Source of the DNA: Microcaldota archaeon | GTDB lineage: Archaea; Micrarchaeota; Micrarchaeia; Micrarchaeales; CABMGC01 | Direction: 5' to 3' | Assembly (NCBI GenBank): GCA_028866975.1 | Contig: JAGWHG010000020.1 | Span: 1 to 10,360, forward strand | DNA: 10,360 nt | In this document: positions 1 through 6,250 of the stretch, one piece after another | Layout of the letters: each line of letters starts with the position of its first letter | Numbering within the stretch: the stretch's first letter is position 1 | Notes under the pieces: model-generated | The model's input: only the letters and a program-made list of their open reading frames with translations | Told to the model about the DNA's origin: nothing | Database searches by the model: none | Translations under genes and position numbers: made by a program

Positions 1-1
1 G

Positions 2-679
2 CCCAGGCTCGCAGAGCACGTCATAAAAAAGGAAGTTATTGAGAGATTCGGACTGCGCGATGACATGAAAAGGATATACGATCGCATAGGCACCGATAAG
101 TTCATCGCAGAGTCCATAGCAAAATACCCCGGGATGAGGATAACAAAGAATCTCCCGTGGGAGACGACCGTCTGCTTCATCGTGTCTCAGTTCAACAACG
201 TGAAGAGAATCCGAGGGATAGTGGGCAAACTAGTCGAGAACTACGGGGAGGTGCACGAGGGCTTTAACTCCTTTCCGACGCCGCAGGCGCTTGCCCAAGT
301 TCCGATCAAGGAGATGATGGCAAAGTGCGGCACGGGCTTTAGGGCAAAATACATCATCGGCAGCGCCAAGATGTGCCTTGAGTCGCTGGATCTCGACTCC
401 TTGCAACGCAAGAGCTACGATTCGGCAAAGGAGAGCCTGCTGGAGCTGCCAGGCATCGGCGACAAGGTGGCCGATTGCATACTTCTGATGGGATACAAAA
501 AGCTCAACGCATTCCCGATAGATACCTGGATAAAGAGGGTCGTGGAGCGCGTCTACTTCAACGGCAAAAAGCAGAGCGTCAGAAAGATCCATGATTTCGC
601 AGATGAGCGCTGGGGCAACTACGCAGGGTATGCACAACAGTATTTATTCCACCATGGAAGAATAAGTAAGGTAGTGTGA
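2..679 (+). CDS. ogg: OGG1-type 8-oxoguanine DNA glycosylase/AP lyase (5' end outside window)
   Basis: This is a base-excision-repair enzyme that removes 8-oxoguanine from DNA and nicks the abasic site. The frame is open back to base 2. The residues before the first ATG (base 65), including FGLRDD, still match the OGG1 domain that precedes the glycosylase core, so the real start lies upstream and about 225 residues are visible. The order of motifs follows OGG1: PWE then SQFNNVKRI, then CGTGFRAKYI, then the helix-hairpin-helix LPGIGDKVADC and NAFPIDTW. The Schiff-base lysine of bifunctional enzymes corresponds to the codon at 464-466, and the catalytic aspartate of the HhH-GPD fold to 521-523; both are present. 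The C-terminal YAQQYLFHH matches the usual Ala-Gln-Tyr helix. The translin gene starts 4 nt after the stop, so the two are probably co-transcribed. The family call is firm; substrate preference is inferred from OGG1 similarity rather than AlkA or EndoIII. Confidence 0.9.
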   Translation, partial: PRLAEHVIKKEVIERFGLRDDMKRIYDRIGTDKFIAESIAKYPGMRITKNLPWETTVCFIVSQFNNVKRIRGIVGKLVENYGEVHEGFNSFPTPQALAQVPIKEMMAKCGTGFRAKYIIGSAKMCLESLDLDSLQRKSYDSAKESLLELPGIGDKVADCILLMGYKKLNAFPIDTWIKRVVERVYFNGKKQSVRKIHDFADERWGNYAGYAQQYLFHHGRISKVV

Positions 680-683
680 GCGG

Positions 684-1253
684 ATGATACCAAAAATAGG
701 CAATATAACCAAGGACCTCGAAAGGCTCCAGGCAAGGCAGGACAGGGTCATGTCTCTATCCAGATCGGTCATCAGGCTCGCAGGAGAATCGATTTCGAAC
801 ATGCATGCAAAGAAGTACAGGGAGGTAAAAAAGCAGCTTGCCAGGCTCAAAAAGATGGTTTTGGAGCTCAAGGGGGCAGAAGGGGGCTTTGAGTACTATT
901 CGATGCAGGCGCACCAAGAGTACGTCGAGGCGAGCATGCTCTATAGCATAATCACAACCGGCAAGGTGCCTGGCGCGTCCGAGATGAAGGAGAACAGCGT
1001 GAACTACCTTCTTGGCGTGATGGACACCATGGGGGAGCTCAAGAGGGAGTCGTTTGAGGAGATGCGAGCCGGGAACATAAGGAGAGCAAAGGAGTACTTC
1101 ACAATCATGCAAAAGGTGTACGACGCCACGCTGCACATAAGGTTTGCAAACTCAGTCCTTCCGAATTTTCGCAAAAAGCAGGACGTTGCTCGAATACAGC
1201 TGGAGGGCACTGGCAGCGAGCTCCTCCGACTGTCAGGGTCCGACAAGGTTTAA
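684..1253 (+). CDS. Translin family protein
   Basis: This 189-residue, almost all-helical protein matches the archaeal translin/TRAX family, whose members bind or cut single-stranded nucleic acid and RNA as oligomers. The sequence shows the long charged N-terminal helix (residues 5-63), the central helix HQEYVEASMLY (77-87), the NYLLGVMDTMGELKR helix (107-121), EYFTIMQKVYDATL (137-150), and the family's C-terminal RRKxDVAR-like signature as FRKKQDVARIQLEGTGSEL (162-180). Length is normal for archaeal members. The start ATG at 684 follows the glycosylase stop by 4 nt, with a GTGA-containing weak Shine-Dalgarno overlapping that stop, so the gene is translated as part of an operon. Archaeal translins are often mislabelled as haloacid dehalogenases; no HAD DxD motif is present. 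Whether this copy is a nuclease cannot be decided from the sequence alone. Confidence 0.87.
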   Translation: MIPKIGNITKDLERLQARQDRVMSLSRSVIRLAGESISNMHAKKYREVKKQLARLKKMVLELKGAEGGFEYYSMQAHQEYVEASMLYSIITTGKVPGASEMKENSVNYLLGVMDTMGELKRESFEEMRAGNIRRAKEYFTIMQKVYDATLHIRFANSVLPNFRKKQDVARIQLEGTGSELLRLSGSDKV

Positions 1254-1258
1254 ATACC
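1249..1258 (+). promoter_or_regulatory. TATA box of the pilin gene, overlapping the translin stop codon
   Basis: TTTAAATACC lies here and its TAA is the translin stop codon (1251-1253). It matches the other boxes of this window (8871-8880 and 8929-8938). A transcription start about 25 nt further on, near 1279, would leave a leader of roughly 12 nt before the pilin ATG at 1291. This separates the pilin from the upstream operon. Confidence 0.7.
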
Positions 1259-1290
1259 TATCATGTTCCTTATTAGGTAAAGTGACTTTG

Positions 1291-1857
1291 ATGCGAGCGT
1301 TAAAAATCCAGTCAGCAATGGAATATTTGATGACCTATGGTTGGGCCATCTTGATAATTGCAGTCGTGCTAGGTGCACTCTTCAGCCTCGGCGTGTTCAA
1401 CACCGGCTCCCTTCTTGGGACAAGCTGCGTTGCATCGCCAGGGTTCTTGTGCTCTTCGCCGACGCTAAACACCGCAGGAAACCTCTCTGCAACAATAGGG
1501 CAGAGCACGGGTTCGACGTTCTACAATGTCGGAATGGGCTGCGCATCGACCACCACAACGGCGGGACTGCCTAACCCAACCGGGGCTACTGTTTATGTCA
1601 ACTCAAACGGCATGGCAAACACTATAGCCGCAAATGCGCCGACTGTTGGCACGCTCACGCTTGTGAGCGGGCAGACGATATCGCTCAGCGCCCTTAAGTG
1701 CTATGGCACGAATGCGAACGCGATAACCGGCCCATCGATAGGAACCACGTTCAGCGGCGGACTTTGGATGAACTACACGCTGAGCAGCGGAGCTCCTGGA
1801 TCATCCAACCCGATGCTTACGCAGAAGGTTGCTTCTATAACACTGAAGGTAGTCTAA
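1291..1857 (+). CDS. Class III signal peptide-containing pilin-like protein
   Basis: The 188-residue product begins with a short basic leader (MRALKI) followed by QSAMEYL and a hydrophobic helix (residues 17-36). This is the archaeal class III prepilin signal, in which an EppA-like peptidase would cut before Gln7 and put Glu11 at mature position +5, as in type IV pilins. The rest is a Gly/Ser/Thr/Asn-rich exodomain with four cysteines (46, 54, 84, 137), able to make two disulfides, and a few NxS/T sequons (for example NYT at 161). It is probably a pilin or other type IV filament subunit outside the cell. ATG 1291 was chosen because it gives the canonical short leader. GTG 1282 and TTG 1288 are in-frame alternatives, and the frame also stays open to 1144 inside the translin gene, but that extension has no signal-like character. 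GTGA at 1282-1285 is a weak ribosome site. No pilus assembly genes are in the window. Confidence 0.83.
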   Translation: MRALKIQSAMEYLMTYGWAILIIAVVLGALFSLGVFNTGSLLGTSCVASPGFLCSSPTLNTAGNLSATIGQSTGSTFYNVGMGCASTTTTAGLPNPTGATVYVNSNGMANTIAANAPTVGTLTLVSGQTISLSALKCYGTNANAITGPSIGTTFSGGLWMNYTLSSGAPGSSNPMLTQKVASITLKVV

Positions 1858-1865
1858 GGCTGCCT

Positions 1866-1890
1866 TCATTTCTTTTTCTTTTTTATTTTA
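1866..1890 (+). terminator. T-rich archaeal-type terminator after the pilin gene
   Basis: Starting 9 nt after the pilin stop there are several runs of T broken by single C or A bases (T5, T6, T4). Archaeal RNA polymerase stops at such oligo-T tracts without needing a hairpin. The run serves the + strand gene only; the convergent dph2 gene ends at 1913 and would read it as oligo-A. Confidence 0.65.
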
Positions 1891-1912
1891 AGGATAAGTT
1901 AGCTGTGCCGCG

Positions 1913-2848
1913 TTACGCCTTCTCGGCTACCTTGCCTGCGCTCTCTCTTAGGGTAAGCAGCTCTATTACGTTGTTTGCGCTGAGCAAGGGCTTTCTGAGC
2001 CTCTCGTTGTCATCGGTTGTGAGCCTTGGGCATGCGGTGTTTACAAACGCATCGAACTCCATTAGGTTGTTTAGATGATCGAAATCGAACGTGTTTGCGA
2101 TTAGTATGGCCGCTTCGCAGCCCGACTTTTCTATCCTGGCCTTGAGCACCTTGGCAAGATTCATGTTGGTCTGCCCGTTCTTGGTGCTGACTAATATTCC
2201 GAATCTCTTTGCGTCGATGCTTCGCATTATCTTGCCGCGCTCCCTCTTGCGGTGCTGCTCTCTGTAGTCATCGAGCCACATCGACTTCCTTATGAAGGGA
2301 TCGACTGCAAGGAATGGCTTTGTCGTGGAATAGACTGCGCCCAGAGGGTGGAACAGGCCGCCGCCGAAGTAGAGGAAACAATCAACCTTCCTATCGATTG
2401 ACGCCGCGCTCCCTATGTCGCAGCCCAGTATCTGGCCGTTGTGCTTGGCAAAGCCATACGGCCTTCCGATTATTACCGTCTTGCCCTTGGATTCCAAGAA
2501 CTGCTTTGCCTCCTCTATTTGGTGGATGTGCTGTATCGTTGTGACAAGCCCTATCGTGCTATACTTTTCGATCTGAGGGATTGCATCGCTAAGCATCTCT
2601 ATGTCGGCGTCTATCGGGTAGAAAACGTACTCGACAGGGAAGTCTACGTGCGCGAACTCTGCATGTCCGAAATGAATGAGCTTTTCTGCCCCGATGGTCT
2701 TTGCCTCTTCGATTGCAAGGTCGCACGCGCCGAAATTCGGCGTAGCCGAGATATAGACTTCGTTGCCCTCGGCTTCCAGCTTCTTTGCATGCTGCAAGGC
2801 AAACTGCTTGAGCCCCTCGGGGAACTGCAATAACAACTTCATAAGCAT
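1913..2848 (-). CDS. dph2: 2-(3-amino-3-carboxypropyl)histidine synthase (diphthamide synthase Dph2)
   Basis: Archaeal Dph2 is a homodimeric radical-SAM-like enzyme with a 4Fe-4S cluster. It transfers the aminocarboxypropyl group of S-adenosylmethionine to a histidine of elongation factor 2, the first step of diphthamide synthesis. The three cluster cysteines expected for the family, one per repeated domain, are visible: Cys42 in NFGACDLA, Cys143 in ILGCDIGS and Cys273 in NTACPRLTTDD. The N-terminal LLQFPEGLK and the GGGLFHPLG and AVDPF motifs also fit. Length (311 residues) is normal for archaea. Two ATGs, at 2848 and 2842, could start the protein; neither has a strong Shine-Dalgarno. It follows ribosomal protein L10e by 10 nt, so the pair forms a translation-themed operon with no separate promoter visible. 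Confidence 0.92.
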   Translation of the reverse strand: MLMKLLLQFPEGLKQFALQHAKKLEAEGNEVYISATPNFGACDLAIEEAKTIGAEKLIHFGHAEFAHVDFPVEYVFYPIDADIEMLSDAIPQIEKYSTIGLVTTIQHIHQIEEAKQFLESKGKTVIIGRPYGFAKHNGQILGCDIGSAASIDRKVDCFLYFGGGLFHPLGAVYSTTKPFLAVDPFIRKSMWLDDYREQHRKRERGKIMRSIDAKRFGILVSTKNGQTNMNLAKVLKARIEKSGCEAAILIANTFDFDHLNNLMEFDAFVNTACPRLTTDDNERLRKPLLSANNVIELLTLRESAGKVAEKA

Positions 2849-2858
2849 CAGAAAGAGA

Positions 2859-3431
2859 TTATGCTGTGGCGACGGCTGTTGCCTTGGCGGCGGGTGCAGC
2901 CTGCGCCTTGAGCTCGTCGACCTTTACCTTATAAGTGCCAGAAAGCTTGAGCGCTGCCCTTCTCATTGCGATCTGCGCCACCTTCCTGTTCGCTGCATAG
3001 GTCCTTATCTCAAAAACGCTGTCCCCTGCAAATACCCTTGCCGCAACTGAGGATGGCCTTCCGAATGAAAGAGTCATTCCCTGAGAGATTCTGTCTGCTC
3101 CTGCGCCGGTTGCGAACTTCTTCTCCCTAATAACGCTGTGGGGGTATGGGACTATCTTATAGGAATATGCCCTTGGTATCTCCTTTTCTAAAAACTTGTT
3201 CGATGCCTGCCTTGCGGCCTCTATCGAGTTTGATCTTATCTGCACGTTCTGCTCCGATACCAGCCTCATGACAATGTCGTAATCATCCTTCCTTACTCCC
3301 ATGTTGAATACCAGAAGGCTTGTGTGCGGAAGCGCCTTTATGTAGTTCTTCCTCGGCTTTGAGACTGAGTAACGGCTCCACGCCTGGCTGTTTATCTTCC
3401 TTACCGCTCGACCTGGCCTAATTCTCGCCAT
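2859..3431 (-). CDS. rpl10e: Large-subunit ribosomal protein L10e (uL16 family)
   Basis: This 190-residue protein is the archaeal/eukaryotic form of uL16, which sits near the peptidyl transferase centre of the large subunit. The N-terminal MARIRPGRAVRK, the SKPRKNYIKALP segment, EAARQASNKFLEK (71-83) and the diagnostic loop PYPHSVIREKK plus FATGAGADR (residues 95-114) are all conserved. The last 16 or so residues form an Ala-rich tail (AAPAAKATAVATA) beyond the folded domain, a lineage-specific extension. The gene has its own TATA region in the 48-bp gap after the superoxide dismutase gene and is followed by dph2 after 10 nt. Being outside a large ribosomal protein cluster is usual for this gene. 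Confidence 0.95.
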   Translation of the reverse strand: MARIRPGRAVRKINSQAWSRYSVSKPRKNYIKALPHTSLLVFNMGVRKDDYDIVMRLVSEQNVQIRSNSIEAARQASNKFLEKEIPRAYSYKIVPYPHSVIREKKFATGAGADRISQGMTLSFGRPSSVAARVFAGDSVFEIRTYAANRKVAQIAMRRAALKLSGTYKVKVDELKAQAAPAAKATAVATA

Positions 3432-3468
3432 AAAACACGACCTTAACGTACAGTATATGTCGAATAAC

Positions 3469-3477
3469 GTTTATAAT
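3469..3477 (-). promoter_or_regulatory. TATA box candidate for rpl10e-dph2
   Basis: Read on the minus strand this is ATTATAAAC, placed about 42 nt before the L10e ATG. A start of transcription near 3446 would give a leader of about 15 nt. A second AT-rich stretch, ACATATAC at 3452-3459, lies 21-28 nt before the ATG and would instead give a leaderless transcript. I cannot choose between them. Confidence 0.45.
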
Positions 3478-3479
3478 GC

Positions 3480-4085
3480 TTACTTTATGAGCATTTTTTC
3501 AACGTATTCCCAGTTGACCACGTTCCACCACGATGCAATGTAGTCCGCGCGCCTGTTTTGGTAGTCGACGTAATACGCGTGTTCCCACACATCGATCCCA
3601 AGGATCGGAACCTTGCCCTGCGTGAGCGGATTGTCCTGGTTTGGAGTGCTCATTAGCGCAAGCTTGCCGTTGTCAAGGACGAGCCATTGCCAGCCTGACC
3701 CAAACACCTTTGTCGCACCATCGCCGAACTGCTTTTTGAAAGTGTCAACATCGCCGAACTGCGCGCTTATCATGCTCTTGGTCGTCTCTAGTGGCGATTG
3801 GCCAGTCTTTGGAGACATCATATTCCAGAACATCGAGTGGTTGTAATGCCCGCCGCCGTGATTTCTAAGCATCGTCTTTATGTCATCTGGTGCCATGTTG
3901 TATGTCTTAATTATCTCCTCAATGCTCTTGCTCGCCCACTCTGGGTGCATGTCAATTGCCTTGTTTAGGTTATCGACATATGCCTGGTGGTGCTTGTCGT
4001 GGTGCAGCTTCATCGTCTGCTCCGATATGTGCGGGGCCAATGCACTGTAGGCGTAAGGAAGCGCCGGAAGTTCGAATTTTCCCAT
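3480..4085 (-). CDS. sod: Iron/manganese superoxide dismutase
   Basis: This enzyme converts superoxide to hydrogen peroxide and oxygen in the cytoplasm; no signal peptide is seen. All four metal ligands of the Fe/Mn family are visible: His28 (KLHHDKHH), His83 (GGHYNHSMFW), and Asp165 and His169 (GIDVWEHAYY). The N-terminal helical hairpin domain begins at LPALPYAYSAL, and the C-terminal domain holds GSGWQWLV. The active-site glutamine is supplied by STPNQD (Gln150), with Gly at the position before His80. This follows the Mn-type pattern rather than the Fe-type, in which Gln comes from the N-terminal domain. Metal use is therefore inferred as Mn or cambialistic. The 201-residue length is standard. 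It is divergent from the toxin-antitoxin module at 4194 and in line with rpl10e, but that gene has a TATA of its own. Confidence 0.95.
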   Translation of the reverse strand: MGKFELPALPYAYSALAPHISEQTMKLHHDKHHQAYVDNLNKAIDMHPEWASKSIEEIIKTYNMAPDDIKTMLRNHGGGHYNHSMFWNMMSPKTGQSPLETTKSMISAQFGDVDTFKKQFGDGATKVFGSGWQWLVLDNGKLALMSTPNQDNPLTQGKVPILGIDVWEHAYYVDYQNRRADYIASWWNVVNWEYVEKMLIK

Positions 4086-4113
4086 GTAATCATATACTTG
4101 ATGGAGTATGGAA

Positions 4114-4122
4114 ATTTATAAC
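4114..4122 (-). promoter_or_regulatory. TATA box candidate for the superoxide dismutase gene
   Basis: On the minus strand this reads GTTATAAAT, centred about 33 nt before the ATG at 4085. Transcription would start near 4092 and leave a very short leader. Confidence 0.5.
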
Positions 4123-4153
4123 ATTCGTCCAATACGTCAACAGGTCGGAAACT

Positions 4154-4163
4154 ATTTATATAT
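4154..4163 (+). promoter_or_regulatory. TATA box of the toxin-antitoxin-like operon
   Basis: TTTATATATA lies about 36 nt before the ATG at 4194. A start of transcription near 4184 would leave a leader of about 10 nt. The palindrome at 4164-4189 fills the space between this box and the start site. Confidence 0.65.
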
Positions 4164-4189
4164 ATCAGTTGATAAATTTATCAATTGAT
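4164..4189 (+). promoter_or_regulatory. Palindromic operator candidate with four TTGAT half-sites
   Basis: Arms ATCAGTTGAT (4164-4173) and ATCAATTGAT (4180-4189) flank the self-complementary spacer AAATTT. The whole 26 bp is an inverted repeat with a single mismatched pair. Its core TTGATAAATTTATCAA (4169-4184) is a perfect 16-bp palindrome, and ATCAATTGAT is itself a perfect 10-bp one. It lies directly between the TATA box and the start codon of the winged-helix gene. The layout suits autorepression by the antitoxin, which would block polymerase or TFB/TBP loading. The binding protein is inferred. Confidence 0.68.
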
Positions 4190-4193
4190 TAAT

Positions 4194-4487
4194 ATGGAAA
4201 GGGTAAGAACACTTTCAAAACTCAGACAGAGGAGTCTGGCTAGATCGCCGACCCTAGACACTATTTTGATGGTTGAAAAGGCACTGTACAGATACAGAAG
4301 CGACAAAACTATAACCGAGATATGGAAATTGCTACCCAGAAAGGTTATGTGGACAACTTTCAAAACCGTCTTGGAGTACTTGCAGAATTCCGGGAAGATA
4401 CTTATAGCTGATGACAAGACCGTCAGTTGGCTGTGGGACCCGAAGGGTGTAGAAAGGATAAAGAAGGAAGGCGTCCTGGTAAGATGA
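4194..4487 (+). CDS. Small winged-helix protein, probable antitoxin/autorepressor
   Basis: The 97-residue protein is not a family I can name. Its middle (residues 30-80, from ALYRYRSDKTITEIWKLL to KILIADDKTVSWLWD) has the helix-helix-recognition-helix-wing pattern of a winged-helix DNA-binding domain. The N-terminal 20 residues (MERVRTLSKLRQRSLARS) are strongly basic. The start is ATG 4194; TTG 4185 would add three residues but lies inside the palindromic operator. Its last codons overlap the next gene as ATGA (4484-4487), so the two are translationally coupled. Size, basic charge, position before a RelE-like gene and the promoter palindrome all fit a type II antitoxin that represses its own operon. 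The function is inferred from this context. Confidence 0.72.
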   Translation: MERVRTLSKLRQRSLARSPTLDTILMVEKALYRYRSDKTITEIWKLLPRKVMWTTFKTVLEYLQNSGKILIADDKTVSWLWDPKGVERIKKEGVLVR

Positions 4488-4834
4488 ACGATACCAGAAT
4501 GAAACGCGTAGACTTCGCAACCAAAAGGCTTTACGATGCTTTTAATCAGCTCAAGCTTGGCAAATTTGAAGATAAAGAGCTTGCATCCAATGTAGACATC
4601 GCCCTCGATAAACTCAAATACAATCCCTCTTGCGGAGTCACGATACCCAGAAAGCTGTGGCCGAGGGAGTACGTCAGGGAATTCGGCATAAACAATCTGT
4701 GGAAGTACAATCTGCCAAATGGCTGGAGATTGATCTACTTCCTAAGGGGCTCAAAAGTTGAAGTCGTATCTATAATTCTCGAATGGTTCGATCATGCGCA
4801 ATATGAGAGAAGATTCGGCTACAAAAAGGGTTAG
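4484..4834 (+). CDS. RelE/ParE-superfamily toxin-like protein
   Basis: This 116-residue protein resembles an archaeal group of RelE-like proteins. It has an N-terminal helix pair (residues 5-47), then VTIPRKLWPREYVREFGINNLWKY (52-75), a central strand NGWRLIYFL (79-87) and the C-terminal VEVVSIILEWFDHAQYERRFGY. The WRLIY strand and the EWFDHxxYERRFGY tail are the recognisable features of this group. RelE-fold toxins cut mRNA at the ribosome and are held inactive by the upstream antitoxin. The catalytic residues of this subgroup are not well defined to me, so RNase activity is inferred. The start is ATG 4484, overlapping the antitoxin stop. The stop codon (4832-4834) shares bases with the stop of the convergent DHH gene (4831-4833). 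Confidence 0.78.
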   Translation: MNDTRMKRVDFATKRLYDAFNQLKLGKFEDKELASNVDIALDKLKYNPSCGVTIPRKLWPREYVREFGINNLWKYNLPNGWRLIYFLRGSKVEVVSIILEWFDHAQYERRFGYKKG

Positions 4835-6246
4835 ACTTGGCATCCCAGGGCGCGCAGCAGCGCGCCCATAAGCTCTTTTTTCATCTCCTCGCTCTTGAGC
4901 TTTATGCTAGCTGCGCTCCTATGGCCCCCTGCAGAATCTATGTATGGATACTGAGCCCTCAGCTCGCTTGCAATTCCAAGTATGTTCGCCCTATCGACGA
5001 CCGGCGCGCTGACACGCATCGATATGAAATATCCGAAATGCATCACCAGTATAGGTGGTTTGTCGCTAGTCTTCTCTATACGCTCTAGCAGCTTTGATGC
5101 ATATCTTCCGGGCAGCGGGTATTTTGTCAGCGTGTCTTTTCTGACGTTCTCAAAATCCAGGAGGTAGACGTTGGCATACGATGTCTTGTACATCCTCATC
5201 GCAGATATCCCGGTGTCGACTGCGTCTTCAAGCCGCGTCTTTGCGTATTTTATCAGGTCCGTGCTCCTCTTCTCGTCTGTGAGTATCTGGTCTATCTCGG
5301 ATGGTGTTATGTCGTTGCCTCCTGTTGGCACTGCGATCCTCTTATCGCTGGTTAGCATGTCCAAAAGCAGGGCAAGATCCCTTCCCTTTGCATCGTCCTG
5401 CGCGTATCCGCTATAGTCTCCTATCAGAGATGCGCTCTGAATGGTTGAGAGGTCGACATCTGCAAGCCTTTTGCCGAGCTCGCAGGAGAGGAATCCTGCG
5501 GTGTAGTTGGAATCCCCGCCGAACATCCAAGGATTGATGTAGTTCTTTGGGATCGCGGCGACCTCCTCCACTACTGGGTGGTGGTCGATCCATACGATGT
5601 CGAACTTCTTGCTCGACGCCTCTGCGCCAGGGATGCTTTCCTGTGTTGTTCCGAAGTCCGTTATTAGCAGCAGCGGCCTTGCGATGGATTCGTAGTTGCC
5701 GACCGTGAGCATATCCTCAAGCGAATCCGATGGAGAGTAGGCGATGCTTCTCTGCATCTTCCAAAACACCTTGGCAGAACCCGATGGTGAAATACGATTC
5801 ACCAGCTGCGCGATCGTCGTGTACAATCCGTATGCGCCTGTCGCGCCATCGGCATCGTTATGGAACCTTATCACAATCGGCGCGCCGAGCAGCAGCTTTT
5901 CTATGAGCAGCGCTGCTGCCTCGCGAAGCTTTGGGTTCATGTTCGCAGTTACTGCATCGAGCTCTTTCTTGCCGCTATTTTCAGGCTCTCTGACAAGAGT
6001 TGCGGCGTATTCGCCGACTCGCTCGATGACATTGATGGCAGAATCTGCGTCCTCTATGACGGTCGATTCTATCTTGCCATCGGATATGGTTGCGTTCCGC
6101 ACCATGTCTCCGACCTTGAGGACCACGCTGCTCTTGAGTTCTGATAGCCTTGCAGCCCCGTCGACTAGGCTGGCGATATAGTAATCGTTTTCGCCCATAG
6201 ATGCGCTATGGCGCACGCAAGATACAATTCCGTCGATAGTTTCCAT
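4831..6246 (-). CDS. RecJ-like DHH/DHHA1 phosphoesterase with N-terminal OB-like domain
   Basis: This 471-residue protein belongs to the DHH superfamily, which includes RecJ-type single-strand exonucleases and nano-RNases that use two metal ions. DHH motifs appear in order: I as RFHNDADG (127-134), II as LITDFG (194-199), III as WIDHHP (219-224), and IV as IGDYSG (275-280). The DHHA1 nucleic-acid-binding signature SAGGHRSAAS is at 438-447. The first 75 residues (METIDGIVSCV to about VIEDAD) look like a beta-rich OB/S1-like domain, as in archaeal COG1107-type proteins, but no DnaJ-type zinc finger is present. The start ATG is 4 nt after the stop of the Cys-repeat gene with AGTGAT just ahead as a ribosome site, so it is the third gene of a KaiC-led operon. 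Exonuclease activity and polarity are family inference. It could instead be an oligonucleotide phosphodiesterase. Confidence 0.86.
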   Translation of the reverse strand: METIDGIVSCVRHSASMGENDYYIASLVDGAARLSELKSSVVLKVGDMVRNATISDGKIESTVIEDADSAINVIERVGEYAATLVREPENSGKKELDAVTANMNPKLREAAALLIEKLLLGAPIVIRFHNDADGATGAYGLYTTIAQLVNRISPSGSAKVFWKMQRSIAYSPSDSLEDMLTVGNYESIARPLLLITDFGTTQESIPGAEASSKKFDIVWIDHHPVVEEVAAIPKNYINPWMFGGDSNYTAGFLSCELGKRLADVDLSTIQSASLIGDYSGYAQDDAKGRDLALLLDMLTSDKRIAVPTGGNDITPSEIDQILTDEKRSTDLIKYAKTRLEDAVDTGISAMRMYKTSYANVYLLDFENVRKDTLTKYPLPGRYASKLLERIEKTSDKPPILVMHFGYFISMRVSAPVVDRANILGIASELRAQYPYIDSAGGHRSAASIKLKSEEMKKELMGALLRALGCQV

Positions 6247-6250
6247 TTGA

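Noticed and set aside
756..1136. Open frame of 126 codons on the - strand
   Set aside because: It is antisense to the translin gene, with no motif and no promoter or ribosome site.
1144..1290. Possible 49-residue N-terminal extension of the pilin
   Set aside because: It lies inside the translin gene, has no signal-peptide features, and the promoter at 1249-1258 starts transcription after it.
2441..2833. Open frame of 130 codons on the + strand
   Set aside because: It is antisense to dph2, which has strong family motifs, and the frame has no recognisable protein features.
5744..6181. Open frame of 145 codons on the + strand
   Set aside because: It is antisense to the DHH gene. The Ser-rich composition comes from the complementary codons, and no domain is visible.
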